Below are positions 1 through 6,593 of a stretch of 9,408 bases of DNA, one piece after another. How positions within the stretch are numbered: position 1 is the stretch's first letter; each line of letters begins with the position of its first letter. This stretch comes from Lactobacillaceae bacterium. GTDB taxonomy: Bacteria; Bacillota; Bacilli; Lactobacillales; Lactobacillaceae. The translations under genes were made by a program, and so were the position numbers. A model generated the notes under the pieces. The model did no database searches. It saw nothing but the letters and a program-made list of their open reading frames with translations, and was not told where the DNA came from. The stretch spans positions 1 to 9,408 of the forward strand of contig JAISIV010000064.1 of the NCBI GenBank assembly GCA_031261865.1. The letters are read 5' to 3'.

Positions 1-184
1 TTCCGATCAATACGTAAGCAACCAAAGCCCCCATGGGGCCAGCAGTAGCTATTGTTTGTCCGGATGATAGGAACAACCCGGTTCCAATAGCGCCACCAAG
101 CGACAACATCGAAATCAAACGAGAATTTAAGCTTCGTTTTAATTTCGGATTGTTGGCTTCGACGGCTAATAATTCTTCATCCAT
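1..184 (-). CDS. Amino acid permease, APC superfamily AAT type (N-terminal part, cut by window edge)
   Basis: Only the first 61 codons are present; the gene runs off the left edge. The visible protein begins MDEELLAVEANNPKLKRSLN, a short charged cytoplasmic N-terminus. It then enters the first membrane segment with the motif SLGGAIGTGLFLSSG (about residues 27-41), followed by GPMGALVAYVLIG, the start of the second segment. The GGxIGTGLF-type unwound helix is the hallmark of the amino acid transporter (AAT) branch of the APC superfamily, which imports amino acids with protons. Substrate cannot be decided from the N-terminus; lysine, aromatic or branched-chain permeases all look like this here. 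The ATG at 184 is preceded by a good AAGGAG ribosome binding site. A well-formed promoter with an internal palindrome lies upstream, in the spacer shared with the divergent oligopeptidase gene. Family call confident, substrate unknown. Confidence 0.9.
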   Translation of the reverse strand, partial: MDEELLAVEANNPKLKRSLNSRLISMLSLGGAIGTGLFLSSGQTIATAGPMGALVAYVLIG

Positions 185-214
185 TTTTAAAACTCCTTTT
201 TACAGTTAAGGAAC

Positions 215-243
215 ATTATATATTTAGCGCTAAAATATAACAA
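215..243 (-). promoter_or_regulatory. Promoter of the amino acid permease gene
   Basis: Reading the minus strand, TTGTTA (243-238) is a -35 box and TATAAT (220-215) a perfect -10 box, separated by 17 bp. Transcription would start near 208, leaving a leader of about 24 nt that contains the AAGGAG ribosome binding site. The spacer is occupied by a 12-bp palindrome annotated separately. Confidence 0.7.
223..234. promoter_or_regulatory. Perfect 12-bp palindrome, probable operator between divergent permease and pepF genes
   Basis: TTTAGCGCTAAA is a perfect inverted repeat lying wholly between the -35 and -10 boxes of the minus-strand permease promoter. On the plus strand a candidate pepF -10 box, TATAAC (236-241), begins two bases after it, although no good -35 for pepF is visible. 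A dimeric repressor bound here would block the permease promoter and could also affect the divergent peptidase. The position is seen directly; the regulatory role and any binding protein are inferred. The spacer is very AT-rich, but the GCGC core makes chance less likely. Confidence 0.5.
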
Positions 244-263
244 AACATTAAGGAGAAAAATAT

Positions 264-2057
264 ATGTCTTATTCACAAAACTGGGATCTCGATGTCTTTT
301 TCAAAGGTGGCATCGATTCCCCAGAATTGTCCGCAAAAATTGACGAACTAAAAAGTCAACTAGGAGAATTGGAAGTACAAGTTGGAGAATTGTCTGACAC
401 TAAATCATTCCTTGTTTTCCTAGAAAACTTGCAAAATGCTCGCGCTGGTTTAGAACAAGCCGGTTCATTTATTGAAAGTTGGAGTGCCGTTAATTACGGT
501 GATTCGCGTGCTCGCGTGCGAGAAGACGAAATGTCTAAACTCAATCTTTCTTATGCCAAAGTTGATTTAGGTTTACAAAAAAAATTGGCCGAACTTTCTG
601 AACAACAATTCAATGAATTGGTTTCAACTGAAGCGGGGACAACGATTAAATTAGTACTTACTGAATTACGTTCTCAAGCTTCTCGTTTGCTCGATGACGA
701 AACCGAAAATCTAGTTAATGAGTTAAAAATTGATGGACAATCTGCGTGGTCATCTCACTATGACACTATTGTTTCCACTTTAAACACTTCTTACACCACT
801 AAAGAGGGCGTTGTAAAAGATGTTTCTGCCGGTCAGGCATTGAATATGTACGGCACACTTAAAGATAACGGCGAACGTAAAGATTTAATGCGCAACTATG
901 AAGAGATGTGGACCAAAGCTGAGAACTTGTCGGCCGACACTATTAATCATTTAGCTGGCTCTCGTTTAACCGATCAACACACCCATGGATACAACAATCA
1001 CCTTGAATTCCCACTTGAATTAAACCGCATGAGTCGTGAAACTTTGGATGCTATGTGGAATACGATTTCAGCTAATAAGGATTTCATGGTTAAGTTCTTA
1101 GAACGTAAAGCCCAACTACTTGGATTAGACCACATCGAATGGCAAGATCAAAGTGCTCCAATTTCTGTTGAAGGATATGAAGAACGCGAATTGTCTTATG
1201 ATGATGCGGCTAACTTTATCGTTGAAAACTTCCGTAAATATTCTCCAAAGATGGCCGACCTTGCTCAAAAAGCTTTCGATGATCGTTGGATTGAAAGTGA
1301 AGATCGTCCCGGAAAACAACCTGGTGGGTTTGATATTGGTTTCCCTGAAAATGACCAAGACCGTATCTTCCTTACTTATACTGGTTCAGTTTCAGATGCG
1401 GCTACTATCGCCCACGAATTAGGTCATGCCTTCCATTCAAGTGTTGTTTACGATTTACCTTCTTACCGACAAGACTACGCCATGAACGTGGCTGAAACGG
1501 CTTCAACTTTTGCAGAAAACGTTGTTAATTCAGCTAACGTTGCTGCTGCCACATCGGATGCCGAAAAGATTGTCCTTCTCGACGCGAAAATGGAAAATGC
1601 CGTAGCAATGCTTATGAACATTCATGCTCGTTTCTTGTTCGAAGATGCCTTCTACACGGAACGCGCCAAGGGATTATTGACTGCTGAGCGCTTGAATGAA
1701 TTAATGGCGGACGCTCAAAAGAAAGCTTTTGCCGGCGTGCTTGATGATAATGGTGTTCATCCTCACTTCTGGACATCAAAGTTGCACTTCTTTATCGATG
1801 GAGTTCCTTTCTACAATTTCCCTTATGTATTTGGATATTTGTTTAGTAATGGAATCTTCTCATGGGCTCAAACCCAAGATAACTTTGAGGAAGCCTACAT
1901 CGCATTACTTCGCGACACCGCTAATTTGACGGTCGAAGAACTTGCAGCAAAACATTTAGGTGCCGATTTAACTAAACCAGATTTCTGGCAAGCAAGTATC
2001 GACTTAATTAAAAAAGATGTCGATCAATTTATGGAACTTACTGATTCACTTGTATAA
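264..2057 (+). CDS. pepF: M3-family oligoendopeptidase (PepF/M3 type), zinc metallopeptidase
   Basis: A 597-residue cytoplasmic zinc endopeptidase that cleaves short peptides, in lactic acid bacteria serving use of imported oligopeptides and peptide turnover. The zinc-binding HELGH motif is at residues 384-388 (E385 catalytic), and the third ligand is probably E411 in the downstream AETASTFAEN segment. A conserved C-terminal YNFPYVFGY segment (about 517-525) is typical of the PepF branch and contains tyrosines that shape the substrate cleft. The N-terminal roughly 200 residues match the helical oligoendopeptidase F region. Length is close to the usual 590-600 residues, with no signal peptide, so it acts inside the cell. 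The ATG at 264 follows AAGGAG with good spacing. It is divergent from an amino acid permease, consistent with nitrogen nutrition, and has its own terminator. The symbol follows family usage; lactobacilli often carry several PepF paralogues and this may be a second copy. Confidence 0.93.
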   Translation: MSYSQNWDLDVFFKGGIDSPELSAKIDELKSQLGELEVQVGELSDTKSFLVFLENLQNARAGLEQAGSFIESWSAVNYGDSRARVREDEMSKLNLSYAKVDLGLQKKLAELSEQQFNELVSTEAGTTIKLVLTELRSQASRLLDDETENLVNELKIDGQSAWSSHYDTIVSTLNTSYTTKEGVVKDVSAGQALNMYGTLKDNGERKDLMRNYEEMWTKAENLSADTINHLAGSRLTDQHTHGYNNHLEFPLELNRMSRETLDAMWNTISANKDFMVKFLERKAQLLGLDHIEWQDQSAPISVEGYEERELSYDDAANFIVENFRKYSPKMADLAQKAFDDRWIESEDRPGKQPGGFDIGFPENDQDRIFLTYTGSVSDAATIAHELGHAFHSSVVYDLPSYRQDYAMNVAETASTFAENVVNSANVAAATSDAEKIVLLDAKMENAVAMLMNIHARFLFEDAFYTERAKGLLTAERLNELMADAQKKAFAGVLDDNGVHPHFWTSKLHFFIDGVPFYNFPYVFGYLFSNGIFSWAQTQDNFEEAYIALLRDTANLTVEELAAKHLGADLTKPDFWQASIDLIKKDVDQFMELTDSLV

Positions 2058-2063
2058 ATATTT

Positions 2064-2100
2064 AAAGGACGTAATTCTAGTTATGAATTAGGTCCTTTTT
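2064..2100 (+). terminator. Rho-independent terminator of pepF, possibly bidirectional
   Basis: AAAGGAC (2064-2070) pairs with GTCCTTT (2092-2098). After a G/G mismatch the stem continues with TAATTC (2072-2077) against GAATTA (2085-2090), closing on a 7-nt loop. A run of Ts follows at 2095-2100 and continues as ATTTT. The stop codon of the convergent minus-strand gene (2101-2099) lies in this T-run, so the same hairpin sits just downstream of that gene too. Read that way the U-tract is poorer (TTTAAATATTTA). Confidence 0.8.
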
Positions 2101-2695
2101 ATTTTGTTGCTTCCTGCCAAGAGGTTGAACTTTCAGTACGGCGAGATTCATTTGATATAGATGAACTCAAACTACTCCAATATTCACGCCCGCTTTGAAC
2201 AAAACTGCTTTGTTGCTGAATATATTTTTTAGAATCAAATGTTACTTTCTCATCTTCATACATTCCGTATTTGTCGCGTTTTCTAGTGGGCACTTCTTTT
2301 CCGGAAGGTGTTTTTACATCAAGAATATTTCTGGGGAAAATCCCAAATCCAGCGACAGTGAACTTGTATGTATGACCAGGTGTTAACTTGTCATATAGAT
2401 TACCTTCAGAAAACTTAAAAGATAACCAATTACTTTTATCTTCTAATTCCGTTCCATCTTTTAAAAGAATTTCATTGATATAGTCATCTGAGTACGTATA
2501 GTCATCACCAACCTTAGTGCGATTAGTTCTACCTCTTACACCTGATTCGTGAATTGATTTTACCGTGCCAACGAAGGTAGTTATCGTCCAACTACTGCCA
2601 AAATATGAAATCAAAAGAATGGTCATGATAGTAGGTCCGGCCCACCACAAACGCGGTACTTTTTTGGTCTTTTTGATTTTTATTTGATCGTTCAT
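2099..2695 (-). CDS. Single-pass membrane protein of unknown function with extracytoplasmic beta-rich domain
   Basis: From the ATG at 2695 the protein is 198 residues. A Lys-rich cytoplasmic start (MNDQIKIKKTKKVPR) precedes one hydrophobic segment at about residues 17-45. The outside part carries alternating beta-type segments (TFVGTVKSIHESG, INEILLKDGTELEDK, WLSFKFSEGNLYDKL, TYKFTVAGFGIFPRNILDV). It ends in a Ser/Gln/Glu-rich tail with basic residues. The KFSEGNLYDKL...HTYKFTVAGFGI stretch faintly recalls small phage- and Firmicute-borne DUF1523-type domains, but I would not assign it. A TTG codon immediately before the ATG is an in-frame alternative start; the ATG is preferred although its ribosome binding site is weak (TAGAATG at most). 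It is divergent from the Na+/H+ antiporter gene across a 55-bp spacer that holds only a weak -10 (GATAAT, 2722-2717). No functional link to neighbours is evident. Confidence 0.75.
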   Translation of the reverse strand: MNDQIKIKKTKKVPRLWWAGPTIMTILLISYFGSSWTITTFVGTVKSIHESGVRGRTNRTKVGDDYTYSDDYINEILLKDGTELEDKSNWLSFKFSEGNLYDKLTPGHTYKFTVAGFGIFPRNILDVKTPSGKEVPTRKRDKYGMYEDEKVTFDSKKYIQQQSSFVQSGREYWSSLSSSISNESRRTESSTSWQEATK

Positions 2696-2738
2696 CAATT
2701 TACATTCTACAAAACGATTATCAGTTGTGGCTTTACTC

Positions 2739-2753
2739 TAAAATGAAAATATG
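2739..2753 (+). promoter_or_regulatory. Candidate -10 box placed for a leaderless antiporter mRNA
   Basis: TAAAAT (2739-2744) is followed by six bases and then the ATG at 2751, where transcription would be expected to begin. No Shine-Dalgarno sequence precedes this ATG. The -35 is weak: TTATCA at 2718-2723 matches four of six consensus bases, with a short 15-bp spacer. Low confidence on its own, but it resembles the arrangement before the gene at 7506. Confidence 0.3.
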
Positions 2754-4865
2754 GAAACAATTGCTCTCATCAGTATATTTTTAATAATCATAATTTTAGC
2801 CAACGTCGCCGCCGATATTTTCCCAAAAGTCCCATGGGTTCTTTGGCAAATCTTAGGCGGTATTGGCTTGGCTTCAGTTCCCTTTTTTCCAACTTATAAT
2901 CAGGATTTCGACCCATCATTTTTCATGATGCTAGTCGCCGCTCCCCTACTTTTTTACGAAGGACAAAAAACACCTTTTAAAAGTTTCACGAGAAACTTTT
3001 CAGCAATCTTAAATTTGAGCGGTGTTTACGGAATCGTGACAATCATTTTCGTTATGCTTGCAGGAAATCGAATTCTAGATTGGCCACTTCCTATTTTGTT
3101 GATTTTAGCGGCCATCGTCACACCCACTGACGCGACAGCTTTAATATCTACGACCTATAACCTAAAACTGCCAAACGGCGTTAAAAAAGCTCTTAGCTTA
3201 GAATCGCTCTTTAATGACGCAACTGGTCTAGTCGCCTTAGAACTTGGATTGATTTGGCTTCAAACTGGAAATTTCTCGTTTAGAAATGCAATTGTCACTT
3301 TCTTGATTTCAGCAATCGGTGGTGCTCTAGTCGGTTTTATTGGCGGACAAATGATCATCGCTTTTAGAAGACTTCTAGTATCACGTAGATTAAATGAGCG
3401 CCTTTCACAGGTATTAATCCAGATTGGCACACCAGTAGTTATTTATTTATTGGCTGAAGAATTACACGTCAGTGGAATTATTGCAGTCGTTATTGCTGGA
3501 TTATTAAATAATTATGAGCAGAATACTTTACAACTCACTAGTCCAAAAGTTGAATCAACCGTGAATACCGTGTGGACACTTGTCTCTGACTTTTTGAATG
3601 CCGTCGTCTTTATTTTCTTAGGTTTCGAAATGACTCGCATCGCCATTCGTTTCACTGAGGACCATATTGGTATAGCTAATTTGTGGAGCGCTTTAATTGC
3701 AGCGATTGCTATTTATATAGTGATGTTCATTTTGCGAATGCTGTTAATTTCACGGACAGATAGCCGAAATATTTTACGTTTATTGGCGAGAGATAAAGAC
3801 CGAAAATTAGATGCCCAAGTATTTGCATTTGGTGGAGTCCATGGATCTGTGGCAATTGCCATGGCCTTTTCGTTGCCATATTTAATTAATGGAAAAGCCT
3901 TTGAATACCGCGATAGAATCACACTAATCGTGGCCCTCGTCGTGATAGTCAGTCTCCTCGTCCCTATGTTTGGACTTAAGAGATTCGTGCCAGAAATTGA
4001 ACCTGATTTCACTATTGAAGAAATGACGACCGCTCGTAATAAGATGCTTAAAGTTGGTTTGAAAAGTTTGCGTTCCCAAGAACTCAATCCCAGAACCCGC
4101 GAAGTAGCTATAAAACGACTACGTCGACAAGTAGAAGATGATAACGCCGAAGATTCTAATCGTAGAATTTGGCGTGAATATGCGACTAAAATTTACAAAG
4201 TCCGAAATGAAGCTGTTCAAAGCGCAATTAAAAAAGGTGAATTATCACCAGAAGCTACCGAGCTTTATACTCGTATTTCGCAAATTACTGAACCATTTAT
4301 GAACCAACACTTAATCAAAAAGATTTTATTTATTTTAAAATTCAAAATAAAGGCAATCACCGCAAAAAAACTATTCGAATCTCAAAACTCGGAAACAATG
4401 GGTCTCATCCAAAGAAACCTACTTCGAACGCAAAAAAGAGTTGAATATCTCGATAAAAGATGGGCCGAGTATTCGTCAAACCCTGATGGAACCATTTCTT
4501 TAAGCGCAGAAAAAGAAATCGACTCACGTAAATGGCTGGCTCTGTTTAAAGAAATTAATAAAGTTTCTGAATCAGCCGTGGACGATTATTTGAAAGCGCA
4601 AGTTAAGGACAAAAAAATTGATTTAAGTTTGGCTCAGAGTTTAAGAGGCCTCGTTATTCGTGATAGTAATGAATGGCGGTCAGCAACCACTTCTGACAAA
4701 CAAATCAATTTAGCATTATTAACCGCTCTTGAACATGAAACGACTTGGCTCGCTAACCAACGTGATGAAAAACTGATTGGTGAAAAACTCGGCCAGGAGC
4801 TTTATGAAGACTTGTCAGCGTCCAGACATCTAATCAAAGCTACAATCGACGGATTCGAAGAATAA
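2751..4865 (+). CDS. Na+/H+ antiporter, CPA1 (NhaP/NhaG-like) family, with long cytoplasmic C-terminal domain
   Basis: An integral membrane protein of 704 residues expected to exchange cytoplasmic Na+ (or K+) for external protons for pH and salt homeostasis. Roughly residues 1-410 form the multi-helix transport domain. It contains TPTDATA (124-130, D127) and ESLFNDATG (151-159) with the Asn-Asp pair (N155-D156) diagnostic of CPA1 ion-binding sites. AFGGVHGSVAIA (359-370) corresponds to the family GGxRG segment but has His in place of the usual Arg. Residues after about 415 are hydrophilic, charged and predicted helical, a cytoplasmic regulatory tail of nearly 290 residues, longer than in the roughly 525-residue Bacillus-type proteins. 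No Shine-Dalgarno precedes the ATG at 2751; an ATG at 2743 is in another frame. The gene is monocistronic, ending in a strong terminator. Family call is strong; the ion preferred is not readable. Confidence 0.93.
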   Translation: METIALISIFLIIIILANVAADIFPKVPWVLWQILGGIGLASVPFFPTYNQDFDPSFFMMLVAAPLLFYEGQKTPFKSFTRNFSAILNLSGVYGIVTIIFVMLAGNRILDWPLPILLILAAIVTPTDATALISTTYNLKLPNGVKKALSLESLFNDATGLVALELGLIWLQTGNFSFRNAIVTFLISAIGGALVGFIGGQMIIAFRRLLVSRRLNERLSQVLIQIGTPVVIYLLAEELHVSGIIAVVIAGLLNNYEQNTLQLTSPKVESTVNTVWTLVSDFLNAVVFIFLGFEMTRIAIRFTEDHIGIANLWSALIAAIAIYIVMFILRMLLISRTDSRNILRLLARDKDRKLDAQVFAFGGVHGSVAIAMAFSLPYLINGKAFEYRDRITLIVALVVIVSLLVPMFGLKRFVPEIEPDFTIEEMTTARNKMLKVGLKSLRSQELNPRTREVAIKRLRRQVEDDNAEDSNRRIWREYATKIYKVRNEAVQSAIKKGELSPEATELYTRISQITEPFMNQHLIKKILFILKFKIKAITAKKLFESQNSETMGLIQRNLLRTQKRVEYLDKRWAEYSSNPDGTISLSAEKEIDSRKWLALFKEINKVSESAVDDYLKAQVKDKKIDLSLAQSLRGLVIRDSNEWRSATTSDKQINLALLTALEHETTWLANQRDEKLIGEKLGQELYEDLSASRHLIKATIDGFEE

Positions 4866-4870
4866 TACTT

Positions 4871-4895
4871 AGACAGATTAAAATCTGTCTTTTTT
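4871..4895 (+). terminator. Rho-independent terminator of the antiporter gene
   Basis: AGACAGAT (4871-4878) and ATCTGTCT (4883-4890) form a perfect 8-bp stem with a TAAA loop. The T-run 4890-4895 follows directly. It starts six bases after the antiporter stop codon. Confidence 0.9.
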
Positions 4896-4904
4896 ATTGT
4901 GGAC

Positions 4905-4937
4905 AAAATAAAAAATCATCCCCGTGGAGATGATTTT
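4905..4937 (-). terminator. Rho-independent terminator of the prs / gene A operon
   Basis: On the minus strand AAAATCATC (4937-4929) pairs with GATGATTTT (4920-4912). A short inner CC/GG extension lies across a bulged base, and the hairpin is followed by TTATTTT. It lies just downstream of the gene A stop codon and faces the antiporter terminator about ten bases away, so the two convergent units are separated by a pair of dedicated terminators. Confidence 0.85.
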
Positions 4938-4941
4938 GGAA

Positions 4942-5328
4942 CTAATTTAAATTAGCAACGATTGCTTGATACCAATCTTTAACGTTAGGAGCAACCTCGC
5001 CTTCAGGCATGTACTTTGGTAACCAGTATCCAAGCATATCCATAGTGTCAACACGAGATGAGCCACCTTTGTAAGTTACTCCGCCAAAAGTGATTTCACC
5101 TTTTTTATAATCAACTTCGAAATTGGCAATTAAAAAGGCCCCCGCTAAATTTAAAGATAACTTATATGTGTCACCATCTTTTATATATGCCAATTTAGTT
5201 TCTGAGTTATTAAGAACGTCAACGGCGTTTTGCCCAAAGTAACCATGGTCGGCCATAGCTCGAAGGATTGTCGCAGCAGCCAAGTCCTTATCGCTCATGT
5301 TTTGGAAAAATAATTGATAATCGAACAT
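4942..5328 (-). CDS. Hypothetical protein A, 128 aa, paralogue of the protein encoded at 7114-7506
   Basis: Function not recognised. The protein begins MFDYQLFFQNMSDKDLAAAT and has no signal peptide, membrane segment or cysteine, so it is probably a soluble cytoplasmic protein. The first 50 or so residues look helical. A beta-rich middle follows (KLAYIKDGDTYK, AGAFLIANFEVDY, EITFGGVTYKGGS), then the conserved TMDMLGYWLPKYMPEG and a terminal helix. It aligns without gaps to the protein at 7114-7506; I count roughly 68 of 128 identical positions. The strongest conservation is in KDGDxYKxSLNL, GAFxxANFxVDY and TMDMxGYWLPxYxPEG. It is the second gene of an operon with prs: 8 bp separate the prs stop from its ATG, and its AGAGGA ribosome binding site overlaps the end of prs, suggesting coupled translation. 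A link to nucleotide metabolism is only an inference from position. Confidence 0.88.
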   Translation of the reverse strand: MFDYQLFFQNMSDKDLAAATILRAMADHGYFGQNAVDVLNNSETKLAYIKDGDTYKLSLNLAGAFLIANFEVDYKKGEITFGGVTYKGGSSRVDTMDMLGYWLPKYMPEGEVAPNVKDWYQAIVANLN

Positions 5329-5336
5329 TTTGAGTA

Positions 5337-6332
5337 TTATCCTCTGTGGTATTTATTTTGGAAAAGTGGACTAACGCTCTTGTAATCTTGAATGGCTTCG
5401 ATTGCTTTTGCAAAAAGATCGTCAGTCGAAACAATTTCTAACTTAGGGAATTTCTTAGATTCAGGAATTACGATTGAATCAGTAACGACCACATGATCAA
5501 AGTCGGAGTCTTGAAGGTTTTGGACAGCATTACCATTTAACAATGCATGGGTAGCGGCCGCAATAACTTTTGTAGCCCCCTTCTTTTTAAGAAGCTTAGC
5601 CCCTTGAGCGATTGTGTTTCCGGTATCAATAATATCGTCAACCATGATGACGGTTTTCCCCTCAACATTACCAATTAAGTTCATAACTTCAACGGTATTC
5701 TTTTGGTCGGTAGGACGGCGTTTATCTAGTACAACAAATGATTCTTCAAGACCAAGGAATTGAGTTAGTTCACGAGCTCTTTTAACACCGCCATGGTCGG
5801 GACTTGCAACAACTGTATTGTCGTCCACATAACCATTGCAAATTAGATAATCAGCGAGAATTGGAGCGCCAATTAGGTGATCAACTGGAATGTCGAAGAA
5901 ACCTTGAATCTGAGTGGCGTGTAAATCAAGAGCAACCAGGCGGTCAGCCCCAACACGTTCCAATAAATCAGCAACCATTCGAGAAGTAATTGCTTCACGT
6001 GAGCGGGCTTTTCGGTCTTGTCTTGCATAGCCATAGTAAGGCATGATGATGTTGATTGAGTGGGCTGAAGCGCGCCTCAAAGCATCGATGGAAATATATA
6101 ATTCCATCCAAGCATCATTGACTGAATTGTTGCCTTCAGCTGATGTTGATTGGATAATATAGACATTTGCTCCGCGCACGGAATCATCTAAATTGAAACG
6201 AATTTCACCGTCGGCAAAGCGATCCAAATTCTGTTTAGCCAACGGAATACCGAGGCGTTCTGAAATTTTTTGAGCGAGTGGCTCATTACCTGATAAAGCA
6301 ACCAAAACTGGTTTATGAATTGATTCAAGCAT
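5337..6332 (-). CDS. prs: Ribose-phosphate pyrophosphokinase (PRPP synthetase), class I
   Basis: Transfers pyrophosphate from ATP to ribose 5-phosphate, giving PRPP for purine, pyrimidine, histidine, tryptophan and NAD synthesis; cytoplasmic. The 331-residue protein has the FADGEI motif (39-44), MPYYGYARQDRKARSRE (97-113, ATP and flexible loop), DLHA (136-139, H138), SPDHGG (177-182), and the PRPP/ribose-5-phosphate loop VDDIIDTGNT (231-240). Compared with the common QSTSxPVNDNLMEL segment it reads QSTSAEGNNSVNDAWMEL (61-78), about four residues longer. This suggests a divergent second copy of the kind many lactobacilli carry. The C-terminal tail (SPLFQNKYHRG) also extends past the usual end. 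The ATG at 6332 follows a GGGG-type ribosome binding site at 6341-6338. It is first in an operon with hypothetical gene A and is divergent from a small peptide gene. Reaction confident; whether it is the main or an accessory PRPP synthetase cannot be seen here. Confidence 0.95.
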   Translation of the reverse strand: MLESIHKPVLVALSGNEPLAQKISERLGIPLAKQNLDRFADGEIRFNLDDSVRGANVYIIQSTSAEGNNSVNDAWMELYISIDALRRASAHSINIIMPYYGYARQDRKARSREAITSRMVADLLERVGADRLVALDLHATQIQGFFDIPVDHLIGAPILADYLICNGYVDDNTVVASPDHGGVKRARELTQFLGLEESFVVLDKRRPTDQKNTVEVMNLIGNVEGKTVIMVDDIIDTGNTIAQGAKLLKKKGATKVIAAATHALLNGNAVQNLQDSDFDHVVVTDSIVIPESKKFPKLEIVSTDDLFAKAIEAIQDYKSVSPLFQNKYHRG

Positions 6333-6351
6333 ATTTTCCCCTGTCTAAATT

Positions 6352-6360
6352 AGTATATCA
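6352..6360 (-). promoter_or_regulatory. Candidate extended -10 promoter of prs
   Basis: The minus strand reads TGATATACT (6360-6352), an extended -10 (TGn plus TATACT) that can work without a good -35; none is obvious upstream. Transcription would begin near 6345, only about 13 nt before the ATG and just ahead of the GGGG ribosome binding site. The short leader keeps confidence modest. Confidence 0.4.
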
Positions 6361-6409
6361 AGGGTCATTGAAAAAATAAATTTAATCTCCGTTTTAACTT
6401 GAATTTATC

Positions 6410-6438
6410 ATCGCTTAATCAAGCGTTGCGATTATATA
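6410..6438 (+). promoter_or_regulatory. Nested inverted repeats plus -10 box upstream of the small peptide gene
   Basis: Two overlapping inverted repeats occupy 6410-6432: an outer ATCGC (6410-6414) with GCGAT (6428-6432), and an inner CGCTT (6412-6416) with AAGCG (6421-6425). They are followed by TATATA (6433-6438), a plausible -10 box giving a start near 6445, about 20 nt before the peptide ATG. No consensus -35 exists at the right distance; the repeats lie where a -35 would be, which would suit an activator site. AATCAAG (6417-6423) is also complementary to CTTGATT (6447-6453), just before the GGAG ribosome binding site. Repeats are seen; function is inferred. Confidence 0.4.
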
Positions 6439-6464
6439 TACAACAACTTGATTGGAGAACGAAA

Positions 6465-6593
6465 ATGAAATCAATTAAAGCAATGGTAATTACAACAGCA
6501 GCGGTAGTTGCATTAACAGTAGGTGCACCATCAATTAAGCAAGATGTTGAATTGTCTCAAAACACTTCTTTAATTCGTGTACAAAAAATTTAA
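6465..6593 (+). CDS. Small peptide, 42 aa, with signal-peptide-like N-terminus
   Basis: Function unknown. The ATG at 6465 has a good ribosome binding site (GGAG at 6454-6457, seven bases upstream). The same frame is open upstream to a TTG at 6399, but that start lacks a ribosome binding site and would put a hydrophilic stretch before the hydrophobic core. The peptide starts MKSIKAMVITTAAVVALTVG. It has two lysines, then a hydrophobic core of about 14 residues, then a possible signal peptidase site near VGA-PS, leaving a tail of about 20 residues (SIKQDVELSQNTSLIRVQKI). There is no cysteine or double-glycine leader, so it does not look like a typical class II bacteriocin or lantibiotic. The layout resembles small exported signalling or envelope peptides, but no receptor or exporter gene is adjacent. 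It is divergent from prs, and its stop codon overlaps that of the convergent acetyltransferase gene, with no terminator seen between them. Likely a real gene because of start context and amino acid pattern; role open. Confidence 0.6.
   Translation: MKSIKAMVITTAAVVALTVGAPSIKQDVELSQNTSLIRVQKI

Noticed and set aside
2696..2698. TTG start one codon before the ATG of the single-pass membrane protein.
   Set aside because: It adds one residue and has no better ribosome binding site; the ATG is the simpler choice.
6399..6464. Upstream in-frame extension of the small peptide to a TTG start.
   Set aside because: No ribosome binding site precedes the TTG, and the extension would bury the signal-like N-terminus; the ATG at 6465 has a good GGAG site.
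6465..6593. Calling the small peptide a bacteriocin or quorum-sensing pheromone.
   Set aside because: No double-glycine leader, cysteine pattern, exporter, immunity gene or receptor is present; only the general exported-peptide layout supports it.
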